Shown here: positions 1 to 6,169 of the stretch, piece after piece
Layout: each line of letters opens with the position of its first letter
Numbering within the stretch: the stretch's first letter is position 1
Assembly: GCA_900546635.1 (NCBI GenBank)
Contig: URDS01000078.1
Span: 1-9,101 of the forward strand
DNA: 9,101 nucleotides
From: an uncultured Eubacteriales bacterium
GTDB lineage: Bacteria > Bacillota > Clostridia > Oscillospirales > CAG-272
Reading direction: 5' to 3'
Notes under the pieces: model-generated
What the model saw: only the letters and a program-made list of their open reading frames with translations
Database searches by the model: none
What the model was told of the DNA's origin: nothing
Position numbers and translations under genes: made by a program

Positions 1-25
1 CTCCTCACGCCTATACGCGCCCCAT

Positions 26-51
26 CGTCGAAAAACCTTCGTTTTTCGACG
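26..51. other. Perfect 11-bp hairpin at the left edge
   Basis: The arms at 26-36 (CGTCGAAAAAC) and 41-51 (GTTTTTCGACG) are exactly complementary around a 4-nt loop. No T-run follows on either strand, so it is not a standard intrinsic terminator alone. It lies directly before the terminator-like hairpin at 55-83 and beyond the 3' end of the anti-sigma gene, so it probably belongs to a tail-to-tail termination zone. That role is inferred. Confidence 0.5.
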
Positions 52-54
52 GTC

Positions 55-100
55 AAGAGCGAAAGCATTTAGCTTTCGCTCTTTTGCCGCGCGGCTTTTT
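55..100 (+). terminator. Probable intrinsic terminator of an upstream plus-strand gene
   Basis: A 12-bp perfect stem (55-66 with 72-83, loop ATTTA) has a GC-rich core, GCGAAAGC/GCTTTCGC, and runs into TCTTTT. It is followed by the self-complementary GCCGCGCGGC (86-95) and a second T-run (96-100). The T-runs lie on the plus side, so it best fits the end of a plus-strand gene left of the window. It may also stop the minus-strand sigma/anti-sigma transcript, but no U-tract follows the hairpin in that direction. Confidence 0.55.
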
Positions 101-108
101 GCGCACGG

Positions 109-429
109 TTATTTTGTAATTTCTTTCAGCGCGGCCGTAATGCAGAGCAGGCCGAGAAATGCGGCGCCAAAAAGGGCTGCCCGTTCGGTGCGGTCGCGGA
201 TCTGCATACGCTTGACCAGCGCTTTGTAGTGTTTTCGGAGTTCCGGCGGCGGCGTATGCGACGCCTTTGCGTTCGCGGCCGCGACTTCGCGGTCGTATTC
301 TCTATAGTAGGCGGCGCAGGAGGCGCAGCCGCCGATATGCTCTTTGACCTCGTGCATGGTGACGGGGCTTGCCAGCCCGTCCTTATACAGCGATACGAGA
401 TCTCTTGCCACCTCACAGTTCAAGCTCAT
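109..429 (-). CDS. Zinc-finger membrane anti-sigma factor (106 aa)
   Basis: Predicted to hold the upstream-encoded ECF sigma factor inactive at the membrane. An N-terminal ZAS-type zinc domain is visible: Cys5, then His31-x3-Cys35-x2-Cys38 in HIGGCASC. A middle helical, charged stretch follows (about 44-82), then one hydrophobic segment at about 84-101 and a five-residue tail (KEITK). This implies a cytoplasmic zinc domain with a C-terminal anchor and essentially no extracytoplasmic sensor domain. I chose the ATG at 429 because a GAGAGGGG ribosome binding site precedes it by 6 nt, and it is the methionine that opens the anti-sigma-like sequence; the frame remains open upstream to 537 but there it overlaps sigma region 4. 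It overlaps the sigma gene by 17 bp, indicating translational coupling. The family call rests on the zinc motif plus context; which sigma it binds is inferred from the overlap. Confidence 0.8.
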   Translation of the reverse strand: MSLNCEVARDLVSLYKDGLASPVTMHEVKEHIGGCASCAAYYREYDREVAAANAKASHTPPPELRKHYKALVKRMQIRDRTERAALFGAAFLGLLCITAALKEITK

Positions 430-937
430 TTTTAATCCCCTCTCCGAGCATTTTTTTCGCTCTGAAATAAATGACTTTCGCCGAGTTTTCACTGATGTCG
501 AGTACCCTTGCAAGCTGGGCAAACGGCAGGTCTGCATAGGTGCGGAGAATCAGTACCTCCCGGTATTTTTCGGGCAGCTTGGCCATCATGCTTCGCACCG
601 CCTGCGCGTCGTACTGCCGGATATAGGCGGTTTCGGGGCCGTCTCCCGAAGCAGCGCACATCGTTTCGGCCAGGCTGTCAAGTTCCACGGTGCCGGGGCT
701 CTTTTTGGCTTTCCGCAGATATTTTCCGAAAATATGTTTGGCAATCGAAATCAACCAGGTAGACATTTCGCAGCCGCCCTTGAAGCGGTGAATGGAGATA
801 TATGCCTGCAGAAAAGTCTCCTGTGTCAGTTCTTCCGCTGTGTGGTGATCCCTGCACAGCCTGTACAAGAAGGAGAATACTCGGTTGAAATATGCATTAT
901 ACAGCGCTTCAAACTCGGCGGAGGTTTGTTCATCCAC
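413..937 (-). CDS. ECF (group 4) RNA polymerase sigma factor, 174 aa
   Basis: An alternative sigma factor of the extracytoplasmic-function type. Region 2 spans about residues 8-77 and contains AEELTQETFLQAY, close to the usual AEDLVQETFLRAW, and FKGGCEMSTWLISIAKH, which contacts the -10 element in the family. A linker (about 78-112) leads to region 4 at about 113-167, with LPEKYREVLILR and the helix-turn-helix DISENSAKVIYFRAKKML that reads the -35 element. There is no C-terminal extension, and the length is typical. The start is GTG at 937, because a near-perfect Shine-Dalgarno GGAGGTGAT (941-949) sits 4 nt upstream; a nearby ATG at 933 is out of frame. It is co-transcribed with the overlapping zinc anti-sigma gene and is divergent from the fatty acid operon, so regulating that operon is possible but unproven. 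The ECF subgroup cannot be assigned by eye. Confidence 0.92.
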   Translation of the reverse strand: MDEQTSAEFEALYNAYFNRVFSFLYRLCRDHHTAEELTQETFLQAYISIHRFKGGCEMSTWLISIAKHIFGKYLRKAKKSPGTVELDSLAETMCAASGDGPETAYIRQYDAQAVRSMMAKLPEKYREVLILRTYADLPFAQLARVLDISENSAKVIYFRAKKMLGEGIKNELEL

Positions 938-1095
938 AGTATCACCTCCGTTTACAATCGGGCGAAAGACACGCCCTCTAAGATTCTATTATACGGGTTT
1001 TGAAAAACAAATCAATAATTTTTTGTAACTTATTTTGAAATACGGGTACTAAGTTTAAGAAAACGGTTAAAAATACTTGGCAGGAGGCTCGGAGC
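938..1095. promoter_or_regulatory. Divergent control region between sigma factor and fabH
   Basis: This 158-bp region must carry the promoters of both the sigma unit and the fab operon. The minus-strand promoter is clear (separate entry). For fabH no strong vegetative promoter is visible. The candidates are TTGAAA (1000-1005) with TGTAAC (1024-1029), or TTGTAA (1023-1028) with TACTAA (1047-1052); both are weak. The 8-mer ATACGGGT occurs twice (991-998, 1040-1047), TTTTGAAA occurs twice (998-1005, 1033-1040), and AACTTA (1027-1032) faces TAAGTT (1050-1055). A GC hairpin, GGGCG/CGCCC (960-964 with 972-976), lies in the sigma 5' leader. The fabH ribosome binding site is AGGAGG (1082-1087), 8 nt from its ATG. 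An operator function for the repeats is inference. Confidence 0.6.
988..1015 (-). promoter_or_regulatory. Sigma-A type promoter of the sigma/anti-sigma unit
   Basis: On the minus strand a perfect TATAAT (988-993) lies 16 bp from TTGATT (1010-1015, four of six matches to TTGACA). Transcription would begin near 981, giving a leader of about 43 nt before the GTG start. It looks like a housekeeping promoter; no GAAAC...CGTA autoregulatory ECF promoter at normal spacing is evident. Confidence 0.6.
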
Positions 1096-2049
1096 ATGAG
1101 CTTTACGATATTGGGTACGGGCATGTATGTGCCGCAGCGGGTGGTCACGAATGACGATCTTTCGCTGCTGGTGGATACAAATGATGAATGGATCCGCAAG
1201 CGCGTCGGGATTGAGCGCCGGCATGTTTCGGTCAGGGAGACGACTTCCGAGATGGGGTGCGCCGCCGCGCGCCGCGCGCTGGACAATGCCGGTGTGCGTC
1301 CGGAGGAACTGGATCTGATTCTCGCGGCCACGGTCAGCGGAGAGTATGTTTCTCCCTCGGTTTCCTGCATGATTCAGCACGGACTCGGCGTTCACTGCCC
1401 GGCATACGACATCAATGCGGCCTGTCCCGCGTTTATTTTTCTTCTGGAAACGGCCGCGGGCTTTTTTGCGCGCAAAAAGGCGAAAAAGGTTCTGGTTGTC
1501 GGCGCGGAGCGGCTCAGCGGCATTGTGGACTGGACCGACCGAGGCACCTGCGTGATTTTCGGCGACGGCGCGGGCGCGGCGGTGCTCGGAGAGGGAGACG
1601 GGTATCTCGATTCGATTCTGACGGTCAGCGGCGGAGACGATGTAATCAAAATTCCGCATTATGAGGGGGATTCGCCCTTTTATCAGCGGCGGGGAGAAAA
1701 GCCGTATATCCATATGGAGGGGCAGGATACCTTTAAATTCGCGGTCAATGCGATCTGCACCGATGTGCGCCGTCTGCTCTGCGAGCATCAGCTGAAAGCG
1801 GAGGACATCGCCTATATCGTGCCGCATCAGGCCAATATGCGCATTATTGATTTTGCCGCGCGCAAATTGAACATCCCGCTTGAAAAATTCAAAATGGACA
1901 TCGGCGAATACGGCAATACGTCGAGCGCCAGCATTCCGATCGCGCTGGACGAACTCAATCGCGCGGGCGCTTTGCATCGGGGCGATCTTTTGATTCTCAC
2001 CGGATTCGGCGGCGGCCTTGCCAGCGCGTCCTGCCTTGTCAGATGGTAA
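1096..2049 (+). CDS. fabH: Beta-ketoacyl-ACP synthase III (FabH), 317 aa
   Basis: Starts fatty acid chains by condensing an acyl-CoA primer (acetyl-CoA or a branched acyl-CoA) with malonyl-ACP in the cytoplasm. The KASIII Cys-His-Asn triad is complete: Cys110 in DINAACPAF, His244 in VPHQANMRII and Asn274 in GEYGNTSSASIP. The N-terminal GTGMYVPQRVVTNDDL, the TNDEWI segment with Trp32 and Arg36 (CoA-tunnel positions), and the C-terminal GFGGGLASAS fit the family, and 317 aa is its usual length. The residues after the nucleophile (Pro-Ala) differ from the commoner Ser/Ala-Gly. The ATG at 1096 follows AGGAGG by 8 nt. It is the first gene of the operon, and 70 bp separate it from acpP. Function is secure; primer preference cannot be read from the sequence. 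Confidence 0.97.
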   Translation: MSFTILGTGMYVPQRVVTNDDLSLLVDTNDEWIRKRVGIERRHVSVRETTSEMGCAAARRALDNAGVRPEELDLILAATVSGEYVSPSVSCMIQHGLGVHCPAYDINAACPAFIFLLETAAGFFARKKAKKVLVVGAERLSGIVDWTDRGTCVIFGDGAGAAVLGEGDGYLDSILTVSGGDDVIKIPHYEGDSPFYQRRGEKPYIHMEGQDTFKFAVNAICTDVRRLLCEHQLKAEDIAYIVPHQANMRIIDFAARKLNIPLEKFKMDIGEYGNTSSASIPIALDELNRAGALHRGDLLILTGFGGGLASASCLVRW

Positions 2050-2064
2050 TTTCATGTATCTGTA

Positions 2065-2087
2065 AATAATGGGAAACACCCTTTATT
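2065..2087 (+). other. Small hairpin in the fabH-acpP gap
   Basis: The arms AATAATGGG (2065-2073) and CCCTTTATT (2079-2087) pair over 9 positions with one T:T mismatch and a 5-nt loop (AAACA). Only three pairs are G:C, and an interrupted T-rich stretch (GATAAACTTTTCATTTT) follows. It could be a leaky attenuator, or an RNA processing/stability element that sets acpP levels apart from fabH. The structure is visible in the sequence; the role is inferred. Confidence 0.4.
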
Positions 2088-2119
2088 GATAAACTTTTCA
2101 TTTTAAGGAGATTACAAAA

Positions 2120-2341
2120 ATGGTATTCGAGAAAATTGTTGAAATGCTTGTTGAGAAATTGGACTGCGACGCTTCTGAGATCAAACCCGAGACGAAGTTT
2201 TCGGATCTCGGCATTGATTCGCTGGATGTAGCGGAACTGGTGATGGATGTGGAGGAGCAGTTTGGGATCGAGATGCAGATGGATCCTTCGCTGTCCACGG
2301 TCGGCGCGCTGGTTGCGAAAATCGAAGAACTGAAAGGCTGA
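2120..2341 (+). CDS. acpP: Acyl carrier protein, 73 aa
   Basis: Small acidic carrier that holds growing acyl chains as thioesters on a phosphopantetheine arm for all enzymes of the cycle. The attachment site is Ser34 in DLGIDSLDVAELV, the classic DSL motif at the start of helix II. Helix I (about 2-15, FEKIVEMLVEKL), helix II (about 34-48) and the C-terminal helix (about 62-72) are recognisable. Length is normal for a bacterial ACP. The ATG at 2120 follows AAGGAG (2105-2110) by 9 nt. It has the largest gap upstream (70 bp, with a hairpin) and only 4 bp downstream to fabK, consistent with a primary FAS II carrier that may be expressed above its neighbours. Confidence 0.98.
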   Translation: MVFEKIVEMLVEKLDCDASEIKPETKFSDLGIDSLDVAELVMDVEEQFGIEMQMDPSLSTVGALVAKIEELKG

Positions 2342-2345
2342 GCTT

Positions 2346-3296
2346 ATGATCCGTTCTTCGATTTGCGAGATGCTGCATATCGAGCATCCGATATTTCAGG
2401 GCGGCATGGCGTGGATCGCGGACGGGCGCCTGGCCGCCGCCGTATCTGAGGCCGGCGGCCTCGGCATTATTTCGGCGATGAACGCGGGCGCGCCGCATCT
2501 GCGCGAGCAGATTGCGATCGCCCGGTCGCTGACCGACAAACCTTTCGGTGTCAATATCATGCTGATGAGTCCGGTTGCCGACGAAGTGGCGCAGGTCGTG
2601 ATCGACGAGGGCGTCCGCGTGGTGACGACCGGCGCGGGTATGCCCGGAAAATACATGGCCGCATGGAAAGCGGCCGGCGTTGTTGTGATTCCGGTTGTCG
2701 CTTCGGTTGCCATGGCGAAAATGGCTGAAAAAACCGGCGCCGACGCGGTGATCGCGGAGGGGCAGGAGTCGGGCGGACATATCGGCGAACTGACCACCAT
2801 GGCGCTTGTGCCGCAGGTGGTCGACGCGGTGAACATCCCGGTGCTTGCGGCGGGCGGCATTGCGGACGGACGCGGCATGGCTGCGGCGTTTGCGCTCGGC
2901 GCCTGCGGCGTTCAGATGGGCACGCGGTTCCTTGTCGCAAAAGAATGCGGCGTACATCAGGTTTATAAGGACATGGTGCTGGCGGCGAGCGACGTTTCTA
3001 CGGTGACGACCGGACGGCGCTTCGGCGGCAATACCTGTCGGTGTATAAAAAATGCTTTCAGCCGCAATTTTCTCAAACTGGAATATGCGCCCGAAGCGAC
3101 GGCAGAGAGCATTGCCGATCTTGGCGTGGGCGCGCTTCGCCGCGCGGCCATAGAGGGCGACAAGGCCCGAGGCTGCTTCCTCGCGGGGCAGATTTCGGGC
3201 ATGGTAAAGGCCGAGCAGTCTGCGGCTGACATTGTAGGCGAAGTTGTATCCAGCTGTGAAGCCATCCTTTCGGGAGGTGCGAAATGGGTAAAATAG
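2346..3296 (+). CDS. fabK: Enoyl-ACP reductase II (FabK), FMN-dependent, 316 aa
   Basis: Carries out the last step of each elongation round, reducing trans-2-enoyl-ACP with NAD(P)H through FMN. It belongs to the TIM-barrel nitronate monooxygenase/FabK family, not the short-chain FabI family. Visible signatures are HPIFQGGMAWIADGRLA near the N-terminus (about 14-30), AEGQESGGHIGELTT with the probable catalytic His145, the phosphate-binding PVLAAGGIADGRGMAAA (about 165-181), and GVQMGTRFLVAKEC (about 188-201). Length matches characterised FabK proteins. FabK enzymes are known to be insensitive to triclosan, so if this is the only enoyl reductase the cell should tolerate that compound (inference). 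The start has a weak AAAGG site inside the acpP end. It overlaps fabD by 13 bp. The operon context separates it from nitronate monooxygenase paralogues. Confidence 0.96.
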   Translation: MIRSSICEMLHIEHPIFQGGMAWIADGRLAAAVSEAGGLGIISAMNAGAPHLREQIAIARSLTDKPFGVNIMLMSPVADEVAQVVIDEGVRVVTTGAGMPGKYMAAWKAAGVVVIPVVASVAMAKMAEKTGADAVIAEGQESGGHIGELTTMALVPQVVDAVNIPVLAAGGIADGRGMAAAFALGACGVQMGTRFLVAKECGVHQVYKDMVLAASDVSTVTTGRRFGGNTCRCIKNAFSRNFLKLEYAPEATAESIADLGVGALRRAAIEGDKARGCFLAGQISGMVKAEQSAADIVGEVVSSCEAILSGGAKWVK

Positions 3297-4201
3297 CGTT
3301 TGTTTTTTCCGGTCAGGGCGCGCAGCATCCCGGTATGGGACGCGGCTTTTACGAGAGCAGCGCCGCCGTGCATGGGTTGTTTGACGAGGCGGAGCGCGTT
3401 CGTCCGGGAACGCTTCATATGATGTTTGAGGGCGACGAGGCCGAGCTTCGCCGCACGGAGAATACGCAGCCCTGCCTGTACCTTGCCGATCTCGGCGCGG
3501 CGATTGCCGTGAAAGAAGCGGGGATTTCGCCGGAGGCTGTCGCGGGCTTTTCGCTCGGTGAAATTCCGGCGCTTGCGTTTGCGGGCGCGTATTCCTATAC
3601 GGACGGTTTTTCGATGGCGGTTTCGCGCGGCGCGTTTATGGGGAAAGCCGCTTCGGCGGTTTCGGCATCCATGGTAGCGGTCGTAAAGCTGCCGTATGAA
3701 ACGGTGGAAGAACTCTGTACGCGCTGCGAGCAGGTGTATCCCGTCAACTACAACGGCGGCGGACAATTGGTTGTTTCGGGCGTCACGACTGAGCTTGAAC
3801 CGTTCTGCCGTGCGGTCAAAGAGGCCGGCGGCCGCGCGATTCCGCTTGCGGTAGGCGGCGGCTTCCATTCGCCGTTTATGAATGAGGCGGCAGAGGCGTT
3901 CGGCCGTGCGCTCGGCGCTTATACCCTTGCGCAGCCTGCGCTTTTGACCTATTCCAACTATACCGGCAAGCCGTACGAGGGCGATGTACGCGCGCTGCTT
4001 GAAAATCAAATTAATCATCCCGTGCGCTGGGAGACGATTATCCGCGCCATGCTGGCGGACGGATTTGACACCTTTATCGAGACCGGCGTCGGCGAGACGC
4101 TCAAAAAACTGATTGGGAAAATTTCGCCGGAGAGTCAATGTTTTGCGGTCAACAGTCCCGAAACGCTCGCGGCCGTCTGTGAGGAGATTCGACATGCTTA
4201 A
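3284..4201 (+). CDS. fabD: Malonyl-CoA:ACP transacylase (FabD), 305 aa
   Basis: Moves malonate from CoA to ACP, supplying the two-carbon donor. N-terminal FVFSGQGAQHPGMG includes Gln11; the nucleophile is Ser90 in GFSLGE; Arg115 in SRGAFM binds the malonyl carboxylate in the family; His195 in GGGFHSPFM completes the dyad; Gln242 lies in NQINHPVRW. The residue before the nucleophile is Phe89, where many FabD proteins have His (GHSLGE). All other key residues are intact and length is normal. The ATG at 3284 has GGGAGGTG just upstream and lies inside the fabK end (13-bp overlap), so the two are probably translationally coupled. The 3' end overlaps fabG by 8 bp. Function is firm. Confidence 0.97.
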   Translation: MGKIAFVFSGQGAQHPGMGRGFYESSAAVHGLFDEAERVRPGTLHMMFEGDEAELRRTENTQPCLYLADLGAAIAVKEAGISPEAVAGFSLGEIPALAFAGAYSYTDGFSMAVSRGAFMGKAASAVSASMVAVVKLPYETVEELCTRCEQVYPVNYNGGGQLVVSGVTTELEPFCRAVKEAGGRAIPLAVGGGFHSPFMNEAAEAFGRALGAYTLAQPALLTYSNYTGKPYEGDVRALLENQINHPVRWETIIRAMLADGFDTFIETGVGETLKKLIGKISPESQCFAVNSPETLAAVCEEIRHA

Positions 4202-4928
4202 AGGAAAGGTTGCCGTCGTTACCGGCGGCTCTCAGGGAATCGGAAAGGCAATTTGCCTGGAATTTGCGAAAAACGGCGCGGACATTGCCATTTTGTACGT
4301 CGGCGCGCCCGAACCCGCCGAGGAAACCGTAAAGGAAATTGGCGCGCTCGGTGTTCGCGCGGCGGCGTATGTGTGCAATGTTGCCTCTGAGGAGGAGGTT
4401 TCGGCCACGTTTAAGACCGTGCTTGCCGATTTCGGCACGGTGGATATTTTAGTCAACAACGCGGGCATTACCCGCGACAAGCTGATGCTGATGATGAAAG
4501 AAGCCGATTATGATTCGGTACTCGGCGTCAATCTCAAGGGCGCTTTTCTGGCTACAAAGCAGGTGTATTCGATCATGATGAAAAAGCGTTCCGGAAAAAT
4601 TATCAATATGAGTTCGGTGGCCGGTGTGATGGGCAACGCGGGACAGACGAATTATTCGGCGTCCAAGGCCGGATTGATCGGGCTTACCAAATCGGTTGCC
4701 AAGGAGCTTGCGCCGCGCGGAATCTGCTGCAATGCGATTGCGCCCGGATTTGTCGCCACCGATATGACCGCAAGCTTTCAGGGGGATGAGCAGGTACTTG
4801 CGTCCATTCCCATGCGGCGTTTTGCAAAGCCGGAGGAAATTGCGAAGCTCGCGCTGTTTTTAGCTTCGCCCGCTTCGGATTATATCACCGGCGAGGTCAT
4901 CCGTATCGACGGCGGCCTTGCGATGTAG
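4194..4928 (+). CDS. fabG: 3-oxoacyl-ACP reductase (FabG), 244 aa
   Basis: NADPH-dependent reduction of beta-ketoacyl-ACP to the (R)-3-hydroxyacyl-ACP. A classical short-chain dehydrogenase: the cofactor motif TGGSQGIGKAI (about 10-20), NNAG (88-91), and a catalytic tetrad of Asn113 (GVNLKG), Ser141 (NMSSVAG), Tyr154 and Lys158 (NYSASKAG). The C-terminal ITGEVIRIDGG is typical of FabG. I chose the ATG at 4194 over an in-frame ATG at 4113: it follows GAGGAG by 7 nt and gives the standard MLKGKVAVVTGG opening, whereas the extra 27 residues would lie wholly within fabD. It overlaps fabD by 8 bp and is followed 8 bp later by fabF. Confidence 0.97.
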   Translation: MLKGKVAVVTGGSQGIGKAICLEFAKNGADIAILYVGAPEPAEETVKEIGALGVRAAAYVCNVASEEEVSATFKTVLADFGTVDILVNNAGITRDKLMLMMKEADYDSVLGVNLKGAFLATKQVYSIMMKKRSGKIINMSSVAGVMGNAGQTNYSASKAGLIGLTKSVAKELAPRGICCNAIAPGFVATDMTASFQGDEQVLASIPMRRFAKPEEIAKLALFLASPASDYITGEVIRIDGGLAM

Positions 4929-4936
4929 GAGGAACC

Positions 4937-6160
4937 ATGAACAGAGTTGTCGTAACCGGTCTCGGCGCGCTGACGCCGATCGGAAACAGCGTTTCCGAAT
5001 TTTGGGATGGACTTGTTTCGGGCAAGTGCGGTATTGATTTTATCACGCGCTTTGACACGGCGGATTTTCGCTGTAAGCTTGCCGCGGAAATCAAAAATTT
5101 CGATCCGCTGGTCCGTTTAGATAAAGCGACCGTTCGCAAAACCGATCTGTATACGCAGTATGCGCTGTATGCGGCCGCCGAGGCCATGGAGGACAGCGAC
5201 CTTGAGGGTAAGGTTGACCCGGAGGATTTCGGCGTGTATTTCGGTTCGGGCGTCGGCGGCATCAACACGCTCTGCGCTGAGCAGGATGTGGTTCGCGAGG
5301 CGGGACCGAAAAAGGTCAGCCCGCAGTTTATTCCGAAAATGATTATCAACATCGCGGCGGGACAGATCGCGATTCGCTATGGTGCGCATGGAAATTCGAT
5401 GTGCGTCTCCACGGCCTGTGCGACCGGTACCTCTGCTATCGGCGAAGCGTACCGCGCCATCCGGCACGGGTATGCAAAGGCGATTTTGTGCGGCGGCGCG
5501 GAGGCGACCGTCAACCCGGTCGCCATCGCCGGCTTTATCAATTGTATGGCGCTGACGCAGTCGGAGGACCCGAATGCCGCGTCTCTGCCGTTCGACCGGC
5601 GCCGCGGCGGTTTTGTGCTCGGCGAAGGCGCGGCCGCGCTGGTTCTGGAAGAATATGAGCACGCAAAGGCGCGCGGCGCGAAGATCTACGCCGAGGTCTG
5701 CGGATACGGCGCAACCTGCGACGCGCATCATATCACAGCGCCCGATCCCGGCGCCGTTTATTCGGCAAAAGCGATTCGCGACGCGATGGCGGGACTTTCC
5801 GACGCGCCTGAGCATATTTATATCAATGCGCACGGCACCGGTACGTCTATGAATGATACGACCGAAACCACGGCCATCAAAACCGTGTTCGGCGAGGATG
5901 CAAAACGGGTGCATATCAGTTCCACCAAGTCCATGACCGGGCATTTGCTCGGCGCGGCGGGCGCGGCGGAGGCGATTGCCTCGATCCTTGCGCTGAAAAA
6001 CGGGATTGTCCCGCCGACGATTCATCTGGAGGAGCCGGACGAGGCTTGCGATCTGAATTATACGCCGAATGCGGCGGTGCATACCGATCTTACGCTTGCC
6101 CTTTCGGATTCGCTCGGCTTTGGCGGACACAACGCCTGCGTGGCGTTCCGTAAGATCTGA
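4937..6160 (+). CDS. fabF: Beta-ketoacyl-ACP synthase II (FabF), 407 aa
   Basis: The elongating condensing enzyme, joining acyl-ACP with malonyl-ACP and releasing CO2. The thiolase-fold Cys-His-His set is complete: Cys161 in VSTACATGTSAIGEAY, His299 in NAHGTGTSMND, Lys331 in SSTKSMTGH and His336 in the same motif. The N-terminal VVVTGLGALTPIGNSV and C-terminal LGFGGHNA, with the gatekeeper-region Phe396, are canonical. Length is about that of E. coli FabF. The ATG at 4937 follows TAGGAGGAACC. In typical clostridial clusters accB would follow; here only 9 bp separate the stop from fabZ. Lacking an obvious fabA/fabB, the lineage may use FabF/FabZ for unsaturated chains too, which the sequence alone does not show. 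Confidence 0.98.
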   Translation: MNRVVVTGLGALTPIGNSVSEFWDGLVSGKCGIDFITRFDTADFRCKLAAEIKNFDPLVRLDKATVRKTDLYTQYALYAAAEAMEDSDLEGKVDPEDFGVYFGSGVGGINTLCAEQDVVREAGPKKVSPQFIPKMIINIAAGQIAIRYGAHGNSMCVSTACATGTSAIGEAYRAIRHGYAKAILCGGAEATVNPVAIAGFINCMALTQSEDPNAASLPFDRRRGGFVLGEGAAALVLEEYEHAKARGAKIYAEVCGYGATCDAHHITAPDPGAVYSAKAIRDAMAGLSDAPEHIYINAHGTGTSMNDTTETTAIKTVFGEDAKRVHISSTKSMTGHLLGAAGAAEAIASILALKNGIVPPTIHLEEPDEACDLNYTPNAAVHTDLTLALSDSLGFGGHNACVAFRKI

Positions 6161-6169
6161 GGGCGGACG

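Noticed and set aside
344..1003. A long plus-strand open frame opposite the sigma and anti-sigma genes.
   Set aside because: It is antisense to two well-supported genes with clear protein motifs, has no good ribosome binding site, and has low-quality composition.
1024..1048. TGTAAC followed by a GGTA-like core as a plus-strand ECF promoter for fabH.
   Set aside because: The motifs and spacing do not match the GAAAC...CGTA type convincingly, so it stays a hypothesis within the control-region entry.
1045..1052. GGTACTAA (TTAGTACC on the minus strand) resembles half of the Bacillus FapR operator.
   Set aside because: The facing half-site matches poorly at the required position, and no FapR gene is visible. 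One 8-bp half-site is likely by chance in AT-rich DNA.
2036..2066. TTGTCA with TGTAAA as an internal promoter for acpP.
   Set aside because: The spacer is 19 bp and the -10 matches four of six positions; too weak to list as a feature.
4113..4193. A 27-residue N-terminal extension of FabG from an upstream in-frame ATG.
   Set aside because: The extension is basic and lies fully inside fabD; the ATG at 4194 has a good ribosome binding site and gives the standard SDR start.
2963..4195. A 410-codon minus-strand open frame opposite fabK and fabD.
   Set aside because: An Arg/His-rich translation typical of the reverse complement of GC-rich coding sequence; fabK and fabD motifs fix the true strand.
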